From: Macrosoma leucophasiata
Lineage: Eukaryota > Arthropoda > Insecta > Lepidoptera > Hedylidae
Assembly: GCA_036365455.1 (NCBI GenBank)
Contig: JAWQUS010000003.1
Location: forward strand, 454,001-518,000
Direction: 5' to 3'
DNA length: 64,000 nt
Shown here in pieces: positions 54,350-63,892 of this stretch. A program made the position numbers and the translations under genes. The notes under the pieces were generated by a model, which worked only from the letters and a program-made list of their open reading frames with translations, was not told the DNA's origin and did not search any database. How positions within the stretch are numbered: position 1 is the first letter of the stretch; every line of letters starts with the position of its first letter.

Positions 54350-54735
54350 AAAAGTAGTAAGTACATTACTAAAATAATAACTTAGACACTGCAAATTTGA
54401 TTATGTCAAGAAAAAGAAAACAAATGTTAACTCCAACACAATGAATAGCAGCAAGAGAACAAACGAAACACGAAGCCTTCGCAAACCATCCGTATTTTTC
54501 AAACTCAAAGCATTTTCACGCCTGAAACTGAAAATTCTTGAGGGGATTTCCGTGAAAAGTGTCTCAAAGAGTGTTATTCAAGGCACGAACCATTGCAAGC
54601 GCAAAAAGCCGAAAATAGCTGTGAATCGGGCAAGATGGCCGCGCGACTTGCGAGCCAAAACACTACGGTTAGGTATATACATATTGAACAAATTACATTG
54701 AAAAAAGACATGGCATTTTTAAGTCCTGTCGTAAA
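54350..54735. other. No supported gene
   Basis: An 86-codon, Lys/Arg-rich plus frame (54441-54701) has no family match or splice context and is not called. Confidence 0.35.
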
Positions 54736-54740
54736 CTGGT

Positions 54741-55003
54741 TTACTGGTGGTAGAGTTTTAGCGTAGGAGCTCGAGGGCGTAGGCACCACCGCATTACCTG
54801 ATCTATCTGCCGCCAGCTGGAAGCGTTCAGCACTACCGTATTCCGGTTAGATGGAAATGTATGGCCGCGTATTACGTATTACTATCACAGAGACATAACA
54901 ACTATGTTTTCAAGGGTGGCAACGTACCAGTGTGTCTATAGGCTGCAGTCGTCACTATACAACAATGTGAACTGCATGCTTGCCTCCTTCATTATATAAA
55001 AAA
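54741..55003 (+). mobile_element. SINE-like family B copy
   Basis: TTACTGGTGGTAGAGTTTTAG to TTCATTATATAAAAAAG. Confidence 0.8.
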
Positions 55004-55930
55004 GTATTTCACTGGCGTGACTTTTCATCCGTCTTTATCAACGCAGATATACCATTTGTAGGAATGATAGAGATTGATAACTCGCTTTTATAGTCACATG
55101 ACATGTGTTGGGTGGCCAAATGAAGTCTACTTTTATTGTATCAAAATATGGTCTATCGATACTCGTATTATATTGGATTCAAATGGTAGTTCAGTTGTAT
55201 GTTTAAATCATTTTTGCGTCATCTAAATCCGCTCTTTTATTTTGAGAAGTGCAAATTGGTCTCGTCCCAGAAAATATTCGTAGTGAACGACAAAGTTATA
55301 TTGACCATTTTTTATAATATGTTGTATCCCAAGAACTGCTGAATATATCGCGTTCAAACTTATTATAGTTGCAAGTTTTAATGAAGATCTGCAACATAAA
55401 TATTTTTTTGGATTTTCAATTTTTAAAGACTTATCATTACACCTCGTATGCATAGGTAGGATATTTATTTAAATTACATTTCCAAGTATTGGGCGCCCCT
55501 GCATTAATTTAAGTTTTTTGTATGAGGAGTCATTAAAAGGTTTAAAGTTTCATACAAGGCAAGGAAGGTTAATGGATCATACTAGATGATCATCATTATA
55601 ATTCCTTAAAAACATAATTAATGTTTTGCAGCTTATCACAAATCATCATAAATCGTAAGTAAAAAAAAAACGTCGCGTTTCAGACGCCCTCAGTGTGTAA
55701 CTCCCAAATGTTTATTTAAAAGGAATTCGCCGAGAAGACGTATTGTCGAGTATTTTTCACTCGGTTTTTCTCCAGAATGACACTCGACACGACACTTGAC
55801 GGCTTGAACTGATATTGTGTCTGTCCTGTTGTTGAATTTGTATCCTTATTTTCAACGGCCTCAAAAAATGCGACGTTAGTAGACCTGTGGTGAAAGTACA
55901 GACTTTTTTATAATATAATTATGTTATAAG
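55004..55930. other. No identifiable gene
   Basis: AT-rich. Nothing recognised on either strand. Confidence 0.45.
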
Positions 55931-55933
55931 GGT

Positions 55934-56195
55934 GGCAAACAAGCATGTAGTTCACATTGATGTGAACTACATGCTTGTTTGCCGCATTACCTAATATACT
56001 TGCCGCTAAATGGTAGTTTTCATCATTATCGTGTTCCAGTCAGGTGGTAATGTAATTTCCGGCACAGAGGCATAACACCTAATGTCTCAGGTGCTTTTGA
56101 CCTCTGGTCATTGTGTGGTTGTCTATAGGCTGCAGTCAGCCTTGACATCAATGTGAACTGCATGCTTGTTTGTCACTTTTATTACATAAAAAAAA
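55934..56195 (+). mobile_element. SINE-like family B with a snap-back head
   Basis: 55984-56195 is a 5'-truncated plus-strand copy. Its left end is a perfect 23-bp-arm hairpin (55934-55956 against 55961-55983) made of the family's own 3' sequence in both orientations. Confidence 0.85.
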
Positions 56196-56199
56196 ATGT

Positions 56200-56340
56200 T
56201 TGTAACGTTTTCATACAAAAACTACAGGATCAATTTCAAAAATTCTTTCACCATTATAAAGCTGCATGTTCGCTGAGTGACAAAGGCTATATTACATTCA
56301 CTGCACCAGTGAGAAGCCGGGGAGCGCCGCTAGTATGATA
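56200..56340 (+). mobile_element. RTE-like LINE tail fragment
   Basis: TGTAACGTTTTCATACAAAAACTACAGGATCAATTTC-type sequence ends GAAGCCGGGGAGCGCCGCTAGTAT. Confidence 0.5.
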
Positions 56341-56965
56341 CTAAAAGTATAAATAAGACCGTGTTAGACCGCACATTTCAAATATAAGTAAAATTAATCT
56401 GACTGGCGTCCTAGCGTTGGCGTTCTAAAGTCGTTATAGCGATAATACGAGTTTCATGCAATGTAATTACTAAAGATAAAGCGATTTGTCATGACCCTCT
56501 AAATGATATCGTTTACCTAACTACATCGTTTATGTTTAATTTGAATGCGGACAACTTGAGTATTACACATTTACTAGGCCGACCTGCGGCTATTCAAGTG
56601 ATTGCTTAGTTATTGCTATAGTGATCATTAAACGACTTTAAATAGTTGAAATTATATTATGCGCAGAACACGTGTGACTTACATGAGAGTACGGCAAAGA
56701 GAGAGAGAGAGAAAGAGCGTAGACAGTAGACGTAACTAGTCTACGGACAATAGACAACATTCAATACAGAGTAATAAATACAGATTATGTAAGAAAGCGG
56801 CAATTTAGATACACATATTTCAACATATAGTTTATGCTTTCATCGTGTCATTGTCAGGCTATGAAAGCAATAACAATAATCAGATGATCGGTATCGTTTG
56901 TCATCTAACCGGGGCACGACATTTAGCAATTAGCAAGATTAACAAAGATAAAAATTAAATCAGTA
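56341..56965. other. No identifiable gene
   Basis: AT-rich; short (GA)n run at about 56699-56713. Confidence 0.5.
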
Positions 56966-56978
56966 GCTTTTTAAAATT

Positions 56979-59900
56979 GTATGTATGTATCTTCACGCCA
57001 GGTCCCTAACGGGGTAGGCAGAGAGTGTAGAGCGCCAGATATCCCGGTTCTGACAAACCTCTCGTGCCTCGTCTACCTTCATCATTCTCTTCATACATGC
57101 ACGCCGATTCCTAAGACTTTTGACACCACCCTCAGACAGAACTCGACCTATTTGGTCATGGTAGGTCAGCCTTGGTCTTCCTGGGCCTCTGCAACCATCC
57201 ACATTCGCATTGTATATCTGTTTAGTCATTCGCTCATTCGACATTCTTTCTATATGCCCGAACCATCGGAGCATGCCTTTTTTCATTTTTACACCGATAC
57301 TATCATTCACACAAAGTCTCTTTCTTACATCTTCATTACGAACGCGATCGGTGAGTGATACACCGCAGATCTTGCGCAAAGATCTCATCTCGACCGCGTT
57401 CAACTTACTTTCATGCTCTTTCCTGCATACCCAGCTCTCGCTTCCATATAAAAGCGTTGGAGTAAGTACAGCATTATGTACGGCTAGTCGAGCCCGCTGG
57501 CTGAGATGTTTAGATTCTAGCAGCTTACCCAACGCTCCATTCACGCAATTCCCAGCAAGCACTCTTCTTTCTATGTCAGTGGTGTACCTACCATCCTTGC
57601 TAAAAGCACATCCAAGATATACAATTTCATCAACCTGTTCTAACACTGCATCATCTACTACTATCCTTGCATTTGTTCTCTGTTCATCTCTTTCAAATAC
57701 TAATACTTTAGTTTTATCCACATTCAATTGTAAGCCTTTCTCCATACAATCCTCTTTCATGATTGTGACTAGTGCTTGTAGCCCAGATGGTGTAGAGCTA
57801 ACAATTACCGCATCATCTGCGTAAAGCAGACAGTTCACCACTAAGTCACCCATACGCACTCCCACATCCATCAACTTCACCCTCTGGAGGCATTTGTCCA
57901 GATATATAATAAACAGCCTAGACGAAAGCACGCAACCCTGTTTGACACCGATGTTAACATCAAACCAGGGTGACATGTTACCATCTACCCGCACACATGC
58001 TTGACAGCCCACATACGTGGACTGTATTGCACGGAGCAGACTGCCATCAATACCATACTCTGGCAAAATGTCCCACAGCTCCTTTCGTAATACCCTATCA
58101 AACGCCTTCTCCAAATCCACAAAACCGCAGAAAACCTTCTGGCTCACAGCCAGATGCTTCTCTACGATGTTGCGGAGGGAGAAAACTTGATCCATACATC
58201 CTCTTCCAGATCTGAAACCACCCTGTGCATCCCACAACAACCCGTCGGACTTCTCTTTCATTCTTCTTTCTAAGACTTTCCCATACACTTTAGCTGCCAA
58301 ACTGATCAAACTGATCGCTCGATAGCTGGTGCAGTCCATACGTGAACCCTTGCCTTTATACAAAGGCACGATGACCGCACACCGCCAATCCTTTGGGATT
58401 CTTCCGGACCTCCAGCAAAGGTTGCACAACACCCAGAAAGAATCCCAAAGGGCAGCACCACCATATTTGATCATTTCGGCAGAAACCTGATCAATACCCG
58501 CAGCCTTACCACATTTCAAACTTCGTATCGCCCTTACAATCTCATCTATTGTTATATCCTCACAAGCCGGCACCGTCAAGTCAGCAACTCCGGCGTCAGG
58601 GTTGTGAGCATAATCATACATTTCCCCATAATACTCGCTCCATCGTTTTAACACATCTTGCGTGTTCTCAAGAATGTCACCCAACTTAGATTTTATTCTA
58701 TTCATTCCAGAAACTGGAGAAGAGCTTCTAGACTTTTTCACCTCCCTCCAATAGAGTTTGATGTTAGTCTCAAAGCTCTTCGCCAGTCTCTCATCAGCTT
58801 CCACTTTATCTCTCTCACGCTTTTCATTCACTAAAATCTTGGTGTCATTCTTGAGCCGACGGTAAATTTCTCTCTTCTCATCTCTCATACCATTATTCAT
58901 TTGCAAAGATGCTACATAATCCAGCCATGCTTTCTTCTTTCTTTCAACGGAGTCTTGCACCTCCTTGTCCCACCACGCATCCCCTTTCAAGGATTTGCGT
59001 ATCTTTGCATAACCACATACTTCTTTCGCAACTTCCACCATACTATCTTTCATAACTTGCCAACATTCATCCACGTCCAAGTCCGTAAGACAAACCTTGT
59101 CTAACTTTTCACGGACTTGACGTTCATACACTCTCCTTGCACTAATGTCTTGTAACTTTTCACTCTTTATTCTTTCAAGTCCCCCGAAAGGCACACGGAC
59201 ACGCCAATGTCGCCATTTCTTGAACAGACCCCTAAACCGGCTTATTACCAAGTAGTGATCTGTATCAAGAGTGGGACCTCTGTAGGCTCTAGTGTCCATC
59301 AGGCTCTTCCGAAGACGACTATCAACCATGATCAAATCAATCATACTTTTTTGTTCATTCCTCCTCCATGTATACGTGTGAATGTCCTTATGACGGAATT
59401 CTGTGTTAGACACAAGGAGACTTCGTTCCAAGCATACGTCAAGTATCAGCTTACCAGCATCATTTACTCTTCTATCACCATATGGACCTAGAACGGCCTC
59501 ATATCCTGGCCGCCTGGTCCCGACCCAGCCATTCAAATCACCACACAAAATTACCCTTTCATTAGCTTCAACCATATCGAGAACTTCCCTTGTAGATTCC
59601 CAAAACTTCTCTAGGTCTTGGGTCGTCGCTGAGCTAACCGGTGCATAAGCTGCTACCAAAAACACCCTAGTGACGCCCAATTTAATTCGGACCCAGATTA
59701 GTCTCGGGTTCACCAAACCATAATCTTTCACTCCAGTGACTAAACGAGAAGACAGAAGGACGCCCACCCCCGCGCTGGCATGATCGCTCTGTTGCACACC
59801 TGCCCACAGAGCCATCGCGCCACCTGGGAGATCTTCGATCTCGCAGCCCTTTCGTTTAGTCTCTGTTACACACAAAACATCCAGGCGTCTCACACTCATT

Positions 59901-60183
59901 ACGTTCGTCAACTCATTCATCTTCTCGCAAATTCCACCTCTCACATTCCACGTGCCTATCTGGCACTCCCCACTCCTCGATCCGCCGTATCGGGCCCGGC
60001 GTGACAGGTGGCGGTCCCCATCGCCGCTTTGGCCGCTTTTCGTACCGACGGGGACGGGTCGGTACGCGTCGCCTCGGGGGGACGCCCTAACCCGCACTGC
60101 GGTACGCCTTCGTGCCAGAATTGCAGTCCCAAAGGACTGGCAGGGGTCGCGACGTGCACGCTTCTGGCATGACCCCCCAAATT
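56979..60183 (-). mobile_element. Full-length RTE-type LINE
   Basis: About 3.2 kb, flanked by TTTTTAAAATT at 56968-56978 and 60184-60194. The 3' end (low coordinate) is CTGGCGTGAAGATACATACATAC, a short ATAC tail instead of poly-A. One ORF occupies almost the whole element and the 5' UTR is about 85 bp. Partial copies of the same family lie at 16.69, 19.43, 27.17 and 41.79 kb. Confidence 0.9.
56993..60097 (-). CDS. LINE endonuclease/reverse transcriptase, 1034 aa, uninterrupted
   Basis: Nicks target DNA and reverse-transcribes its own RNA at the nick. The APE-type endonuclease occupies about 45-290: N51 (GTWNVRG), E79 (CVTETK), Y151 (AAYAP), D187 and N189 (CGDLNGW), D254 (SMIDLIMV) and the DTDHYLV motif with His281, so all the usual catalytic positions are present. 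A linker with charged segments spans 300-500. The reverse transcriptase is at about 520-780: KAAGIDQVSAEMIK, D661 in FVDLEKAFD, GVKQGCVLS and YADD at 759-762. The C-terminal tail has GRPRLTYHDQIGRVL and ends YPVRDLA. Single-ORF layout, length and domain order fit the RTE clade. GVKQGCVLSSRLF has Ser-Arg where Pro-Leu is usual, which may affect activity. The start is the first in-frame ATG in the element. Confidence 0.92.
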   Translation of the reverse strand: MRVRASPRGDAYRPVPVGTKSGQSGDGDRHLSRRARYGGSRSGECQIGTWNVRGGICEKMNELTNVMSVRRLDVLCVTETKRKGCEIEDLPGGAMALWAGVQQSDHASAGVGVLLSSRLVTGVKDYGLVNPRLIWVRIKLGVTRVFLVAAYAPVSSATTQDLEKFWESTREVLDMVEANERVILCGDLNGWVGTRRPGYEAVLGPYGDRRVNDAGKLILDVCLERSLLVSNTEFRHKDIHTYTWRRNEQKSMIDLIMVDSRLRKSLMDTRAYRGPTLDTDHYLVISRFRGLFKKWRHWRVRVPFGGLERIKSEKLQDISARRVYERQVREKLDKVCLTDLDVDECWQVMKDSMVEVAKEVCGYAKIRKSLKGDAWWDKEVQDSVERKKKAWLDYVASLQMNNGMRDEKREIYRRLKNDTKILVNEKRERDKVEADERLAKSFETNIKLYWREVKKSRSSSPVSGMNRIKSKLGDILENTQDVLKRWSEYYGEMYDYAHNPDAGVADLTVPACEDITIDEIVRAIRSLKCGKAAGIDQVSAEMIKYGGAALWDSFWVLCNLCWRSGRIPKDWRCAVIVPLYKGKGSRMDCTSYRAISLISLAAKVYGKVLERRMKEKSDGLLWDAQGGFRSGRGCMDQVFSLRNIVEKHLAVSQKVFCGFVDLEKAFDRVLRKELWDILPEYGIDGSLLRAIQSTYVGCQACVRVDGNMSPWFDVNIGVKQGCVLSSRLFIIYLDKCLQRVKLMDVGVRMGDLVVNCLLYADDAVIVSSTPSGLQALVTIMKEDCMEKGLQLNVDKTKVLVFERDEQRTNARIVVDDAVLEQVDEIVYLGCAFSKDGRYTTDIERRVLAGNCVNGALGKLLESKHLSQRARLAVHNAVLTPTLLYGSESWVCRKEHESKLNAVEMRSLRKICGVSLTDRVRNEDVRKRLCVNDSIGVKMKKGMLRWFGHIERMSNERMTKQIYNANVDGCRGPGRPRLTYHDQIGRVLSEGGVKSLRNRRACMKRMMKVDEAREVCQNRDIWRSTLSAYPVRDLA

Positions 60184-60194
60184 TTTTTAAAATT

Positions 60195-61258
60195 AATTAA
60201 TTTATTTATGCTTTTTGCACATTAATGTTGTTTAAAATGACTTAATACCAAGTGGCATTCTCTACCAGTCAACCTTAGGGCCTAATTGAACTGTCTATAT
60301 ACTCGTAGAATATATACAAGTAGAATAGAACAGAAGAGGTGCAATAATTGGTAGTGAGCATTAATATCACTTTAATCGCTAACATTATTCCTAGAACTAA
60401 ACTAAAGACCACACATATATAAATAATACGAAATAAACCGATACGCGTGAAATTGTAGCCACACTAAACGGTGACACTTGATTACATCATTTTTTAATTT
60501 AGTTAACTGTTCGTGACTTATAAGTGCCCCCCCCCCTCTACCGACTAAACGGTTGTTGTTAGAAATTCAAACGTTGCGGCAATAGTAGTTACATATAACG
60601 ATATTAAAAGGAAAATTATCACACCTAAGTTGGCTTTACAAGTTTGCGAGTAATAGTCGACTAAATATAATACTCGAAATTTTTGAACAACTCTATAGAA
60701 AAATATTTATATATTTTTTAAATTGCATTAATCAAACCTAACAATTACGGAACCCTACACTGCACGTGGCCCAACACGCACTTGACAGGGTTTTTTGTGT
60801 CAATATGTTTAAGTGGTTGATAGTTTTTATAAAGAAAATAATACAAATTTAAGAAAAATATTAAGACTTAAGTATTTCAATTTATAACTTTTGCACTCGA
60901 ATGTACTCCATGTATAAAGTTAACAATATTTTATGACCGGTCCATTGAGACGTAGACGATTTTCGATTACTGCGGAATGGACTATGGTCCATTCTCTTTG
61001 GTCCGTTCAGACTAAGTACCCAAATTAACACGTTAGATTTTGTTAGACTGTGAAATTGCCAAACACAGCTAGTTTTTCTTCACAAGGTAGTTCTGTTAAA
61101 GCATGGTTTTATAAGGAGTTTTAAAATGCGTTTTTCAATGAAATCATCTAAATTTGTTTTCTTATTTACATTTCTGTACCAAATACTGTTTATTCATCGG
61201 AATTATATTGAAATATCAGTATGTTTATCACGAAAAACAAGTCTCATTTAATTCACTT
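60195..61258. other. No identifiable gene
   Basis: AT-rich sequence with a C9-like run near 60527. ACGGAACCCTACACTGCACG at about 60749 resembles the end motif of the 7.9 kb fold-back element. Nothing else seen. Confidence 0.45.
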
Positions 61259-61260
61259 AC

Positions 61261-61606
61261 CCCTTATTCATAAACGAAGCGCGCATGGCCCAGCGGCTGG
61301 TGTAGATCGTAAGCGATCTGCTCGGTTAAGCACTACGGGCGCGGTCGGGTAGTGTGATGGGTGACCGCTAGTGGCAAATTAAATGCGCGTTTCCGTGCTT
61401 TGGAGGGCACGTTAAGCCGTCGGTCCCGGTTGCTATCGATAGATAGCAGTCGTTAAACCTTGTCGGAGGCCTTATGGGCGGTTTGAAAACACCCTGTTGC
61501 TAATCTCTCCTTTGTTTTTTTCTATCCTGCACATTTGACAATGCAACTGACAAAGACAAAGCATTCTATAGCTAAAACGTATCTAAAGTACGTTTATGAA
61601 TAAGGG
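61261..61606. mobile_element. MITE with TIRs containing a 5S-SINE
   Basis: CCCTTATTCATAAACG (61261-61276) opposes CGTTTATGAATAAGGG (61591-61606). Between them, 61279-61489 is a 3'-truncated family D 5S-SINE in plus orientation (GCGCGCATGG to GGGCGGTTTGAAAAC), leaving about 100 bp of MITE body. Confidence 0.75.
61279..61489 (+). mobile_element. 5S rRNA-derived SINE (family D), copy 4, 3'-truncated
   Basis: Nearly identical by eye to 37174-37383 over its length, then stops at GGTTTGAAAAC. Confidence 0.85.
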
Positions 61607-61794
61607 GGTTAGTGTAATGTCGTTATGTTGTTTTATACTCTACAAGTGTGATTCGCTTTGTTACAAGTACGGCTGACATTGATTGATGAAATTATCTGCC
61701 TAGATGACTTAATTGGAAATAATTATAATCACCAACGTTCCGAATTCAATTAAACACTGAAATTGGGATTACGCAATGACATAAGTTAAGTTTA

Positions 61795-62012
61795 CTAGTG
61801 ATAGAGCTTCGGTGACGGCAATTGCGGGCGAAAGGCGGATAAACCAGCGGTCAAAATGCAAATGCGTTACCATTTCTGACATCTTATGTCTCTGCGATAG
61901 TCATTCCGGGCCATACCCAAACACATAACCGGAACACTACCATTAGGCGGCAGATAGATTAGGTAATGCGGTGGTCCCTGCGCCCGCGAGTCTCTACAGT
62001 GGAACTCCAACT
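61795..62012 (-). mobile_element. SINE-like family B, old rearranged copy
   Basis: Has GCGGTCAAAATGCAAATGCG, TTAGGCGGCAGATAGATTAGG and GCGGTGGTCCCTGCGCCCGC on the minus strand, with a head fragment (TTTACTAGTGATAGAGC) in plus orientation at its other end. Confidence 0.6.
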
Positions 62013-62017
62013 TTATC

Positions 62018-62603
62018 TTTTTTTTTTATGTAATGGAAGTGGCAAACAAACATGCAGTTCGTAACTTCGTAACTTCACGCCTGTAATCCCCGAAGGGATA
62101 GGCAGAGGTAAATGCATGCATTCAATCATACATGCAAACACCCACGACTCGCCGATTACGTGTTTTGGCCCATGTAACAGTTGGCAAACCTGTTGCCATC
62201 TCCGGGCACATTACCAAACTCCGGGGTACTGGGAAACTTCCAGAAAATAGAAAATCCCAATAGAAGCAGAGATAAAGGATTTTAAACCGTTATCTCTAAT
62301 ATCCCAGATCCGGGAATCGAACCCAGGACCTCCAGCGTAATAGTAGTGGTCTGCTACCACTACGCTACTGAGGCAGTTACTATAGTCTCTATAGGACACA
62401 TGAAGACCAAGGTCAAAATGCAGATGCGTTACCACTCCTGAGGCCTAAGGTGTTATGGCTCTGTGCCGGAAATTTCAGGGCCGTACATTACCACCTGACC
62501 GGAATATGATAGTGCTGATTACTACCATTAAGTGGCAAGTAAATTAGGTAATGCGGTGGTGCCTACGTCCGCGAGCTCCGTCACTGGAGTTCTACCACCA
62601 GTA
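62018..62603 (-). mobile_element. SINE-like family B split by a SINE A
   Basis: 62018-62060 (poly-T, GGAAGTGGCAAACAAACATG) and 62392-62603 (CACATGAAGACCAAGGTCAA to TCTACCACCAGTA) are the two parts of a family B copy. 62066-62385 is a complete minus-strand SINE A. Confidence 0.8.
62066..62385 (-). mobile_element. tRNA-derived SINE family A, nested
   Basis: From TAACTTCACGCCTGTAATCCC to GCTACTGAGGCAGTTAC on plus; box B (GGGAATCGAACCC) and box A are intact. Confidence 0.85.
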
Positions 62604-62720
62604 TCTTACTGTTTACTAGTGTAAAGAGTAAGTAACTACCTACTTAAATACTAAAAGTACCGAAGACTGGTCCTAGTTGAATCTGTAAGAGAATCGAGCC
62701 AGTATTGTGTACACACTTAC

Positions 62721-62763
62721 TGGTACGCGAGGCAAATCGACTGAACATTAACAGCTGTGATAC
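62721..62763 (-). CDS. Possible 43-bp internal exon of a minus-strand gene
   Basis: A polypyrimidine acceptor (TTTGTTTCAG|GTATC) and an excellent donor (TACCA|GTAAGTGTG) bound 43 bp that read ITAVNVQSICLAY in the only frame open throughout (enters phase 1, leaves phase 2). It could belong to the gene ending at 46792 or the tomosyn-like gene at 21.4 kb, both on this strand, but its sequence matches neither family segment I know. A chance pair of splice signals is possible. Confidence 0.3.
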
Positions 62764-62934
62764 CTGAAACAAACAATAATAGTTTTTAAATTTGATCGTT
62801 TTGACTTAGCTAGGTTTATAAAAACTTATCTTCCTATTATACACAAGTATAACATTAATAGATTTCAAATTTTGTTACAATCATTTTTAAGGTCCCGTAG
62901 TCGACTGTATCCCATCTGCCCCGGTGACTTGTCT

Positions 62935-62975
62935 GTTTTAACTGGCCCGGTGATATGCTTATCGGGCCAGATGAC
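62935..62975. repeat. Small hairpin
   Basis: CTGGCCCG and CGGGCCAG flank a 12-nt loop in an otherwise unique GC-richer block (62890-63015). Confidence 0.5.
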
Positions 62976-63059
62976 ACAAATCAAGTGCCATCGTCCCCGG
63001 TAAGGGATGGCGAAAAATTGAACCCTCATCCTACCCTGAATCTTCGATTACTCATTGAC

Positions 63060-63605
63060 ATAAAACTATTTTTACGGATTTATCTCGCGTATATTAAACT
63101 AAAATGATTTTTAAAATCGACCCGACGTTTCTGTCGCTTTTCAGCTTCCGTCGTCCCGGGCAGACTGAGGTGACATTTGTCGATTTCCTCCATCGATTTC
63201 GTAAACGCCTTGCGCAGCGTTCAGGATTAACACAATAATTACTTATGGTATCTTGAGGTCTTGCAGACTGCTGCGGCTGGGATTTAATCTTGCTAAGTAT
63301 GGGATCCCATGATGTTGATAATCGCCATCCATCTTCTCTATTGAAATTTGGGTGTTTTTTAATTTCAATAGCCTCGCGTACCATTCGTGGAATGGGTTTG
63401 TGTTCTCTAGCGAGTATTTGAATTTTATCAGACCGGATGTAATGGTTCGGCTTATCCGCTATGTGTTCACAGACTGCAGACCTCCCTGTTCTTCGGTTCA
63501 TCAGCAATGTGCTCTTTAACGCGGGTGGATACAGCTCTCTTCGTTTGACCAATATATGAGAGTCCACAATCACAATCTAATTTATAAATGCCAGAATTTT
63601 GTAAT
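63060..63605 (-). pseudogene. Penelope-like element, GIY-YIG endonuclease region, frameshifted
   Basis: Penelope-like elements encode an RT joined to a C-terminal GIY-YIG nuclease. The minus strand gives SGIYKLDCDCGLSYIGQT at 63595-63544, with both GIY and YIG present, then KRAVSTRVKEHIAD. A single-base shift near 63490 leads into a second frame: RTGRSAVCEHIADKPNHYIR, DKIQILARE, REAIEI and NFNREDGWRLS. RT domains are missing, so it is a 5'-truncated remnant. The 3' flank (63060-63170) carries the CCCGACGTTTCTGTCGC stem sequence seen at 12.4 and 33.3 kb. Confidence 0.75.
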
Positions 63606-63609
63606 GGAA

Positions 63610-63888
63610 TATTACTTTTAATGGGTCTTAAATACTGATGAATCTTTTTATATGGTTTGAAAACTGTCGATTACTACTTATATAGTTTTAAGTATGTAAC
63701 TAACAAACAATGGATTTTGAATTATCTGAATTAAATGAATTATTGTTATTATAAATTCGTCATGACTGTCCATCTAAAAATTAAGAAAAAACTGTGAAAT
63801 TTCCATTCTTGGAACTATTCATCAAACCTGTACGTGTGGGATAATTTATAGACAGGTTTTAAACACAATCTCCTGTGGGCAACCTCTC
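63610..63888. other. No identifiable gene
   Basis: AT-rich and unrecognised. Confidence 0.45.
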
Positions 63889-63892
63889 CTTT

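Noticed and set aside
57210..60200. Plus-strand ORFs across the LINE (for example 204 codons at 57210)
   Set aside because: Antisense shadows of the 1034-codon LINE ORF.
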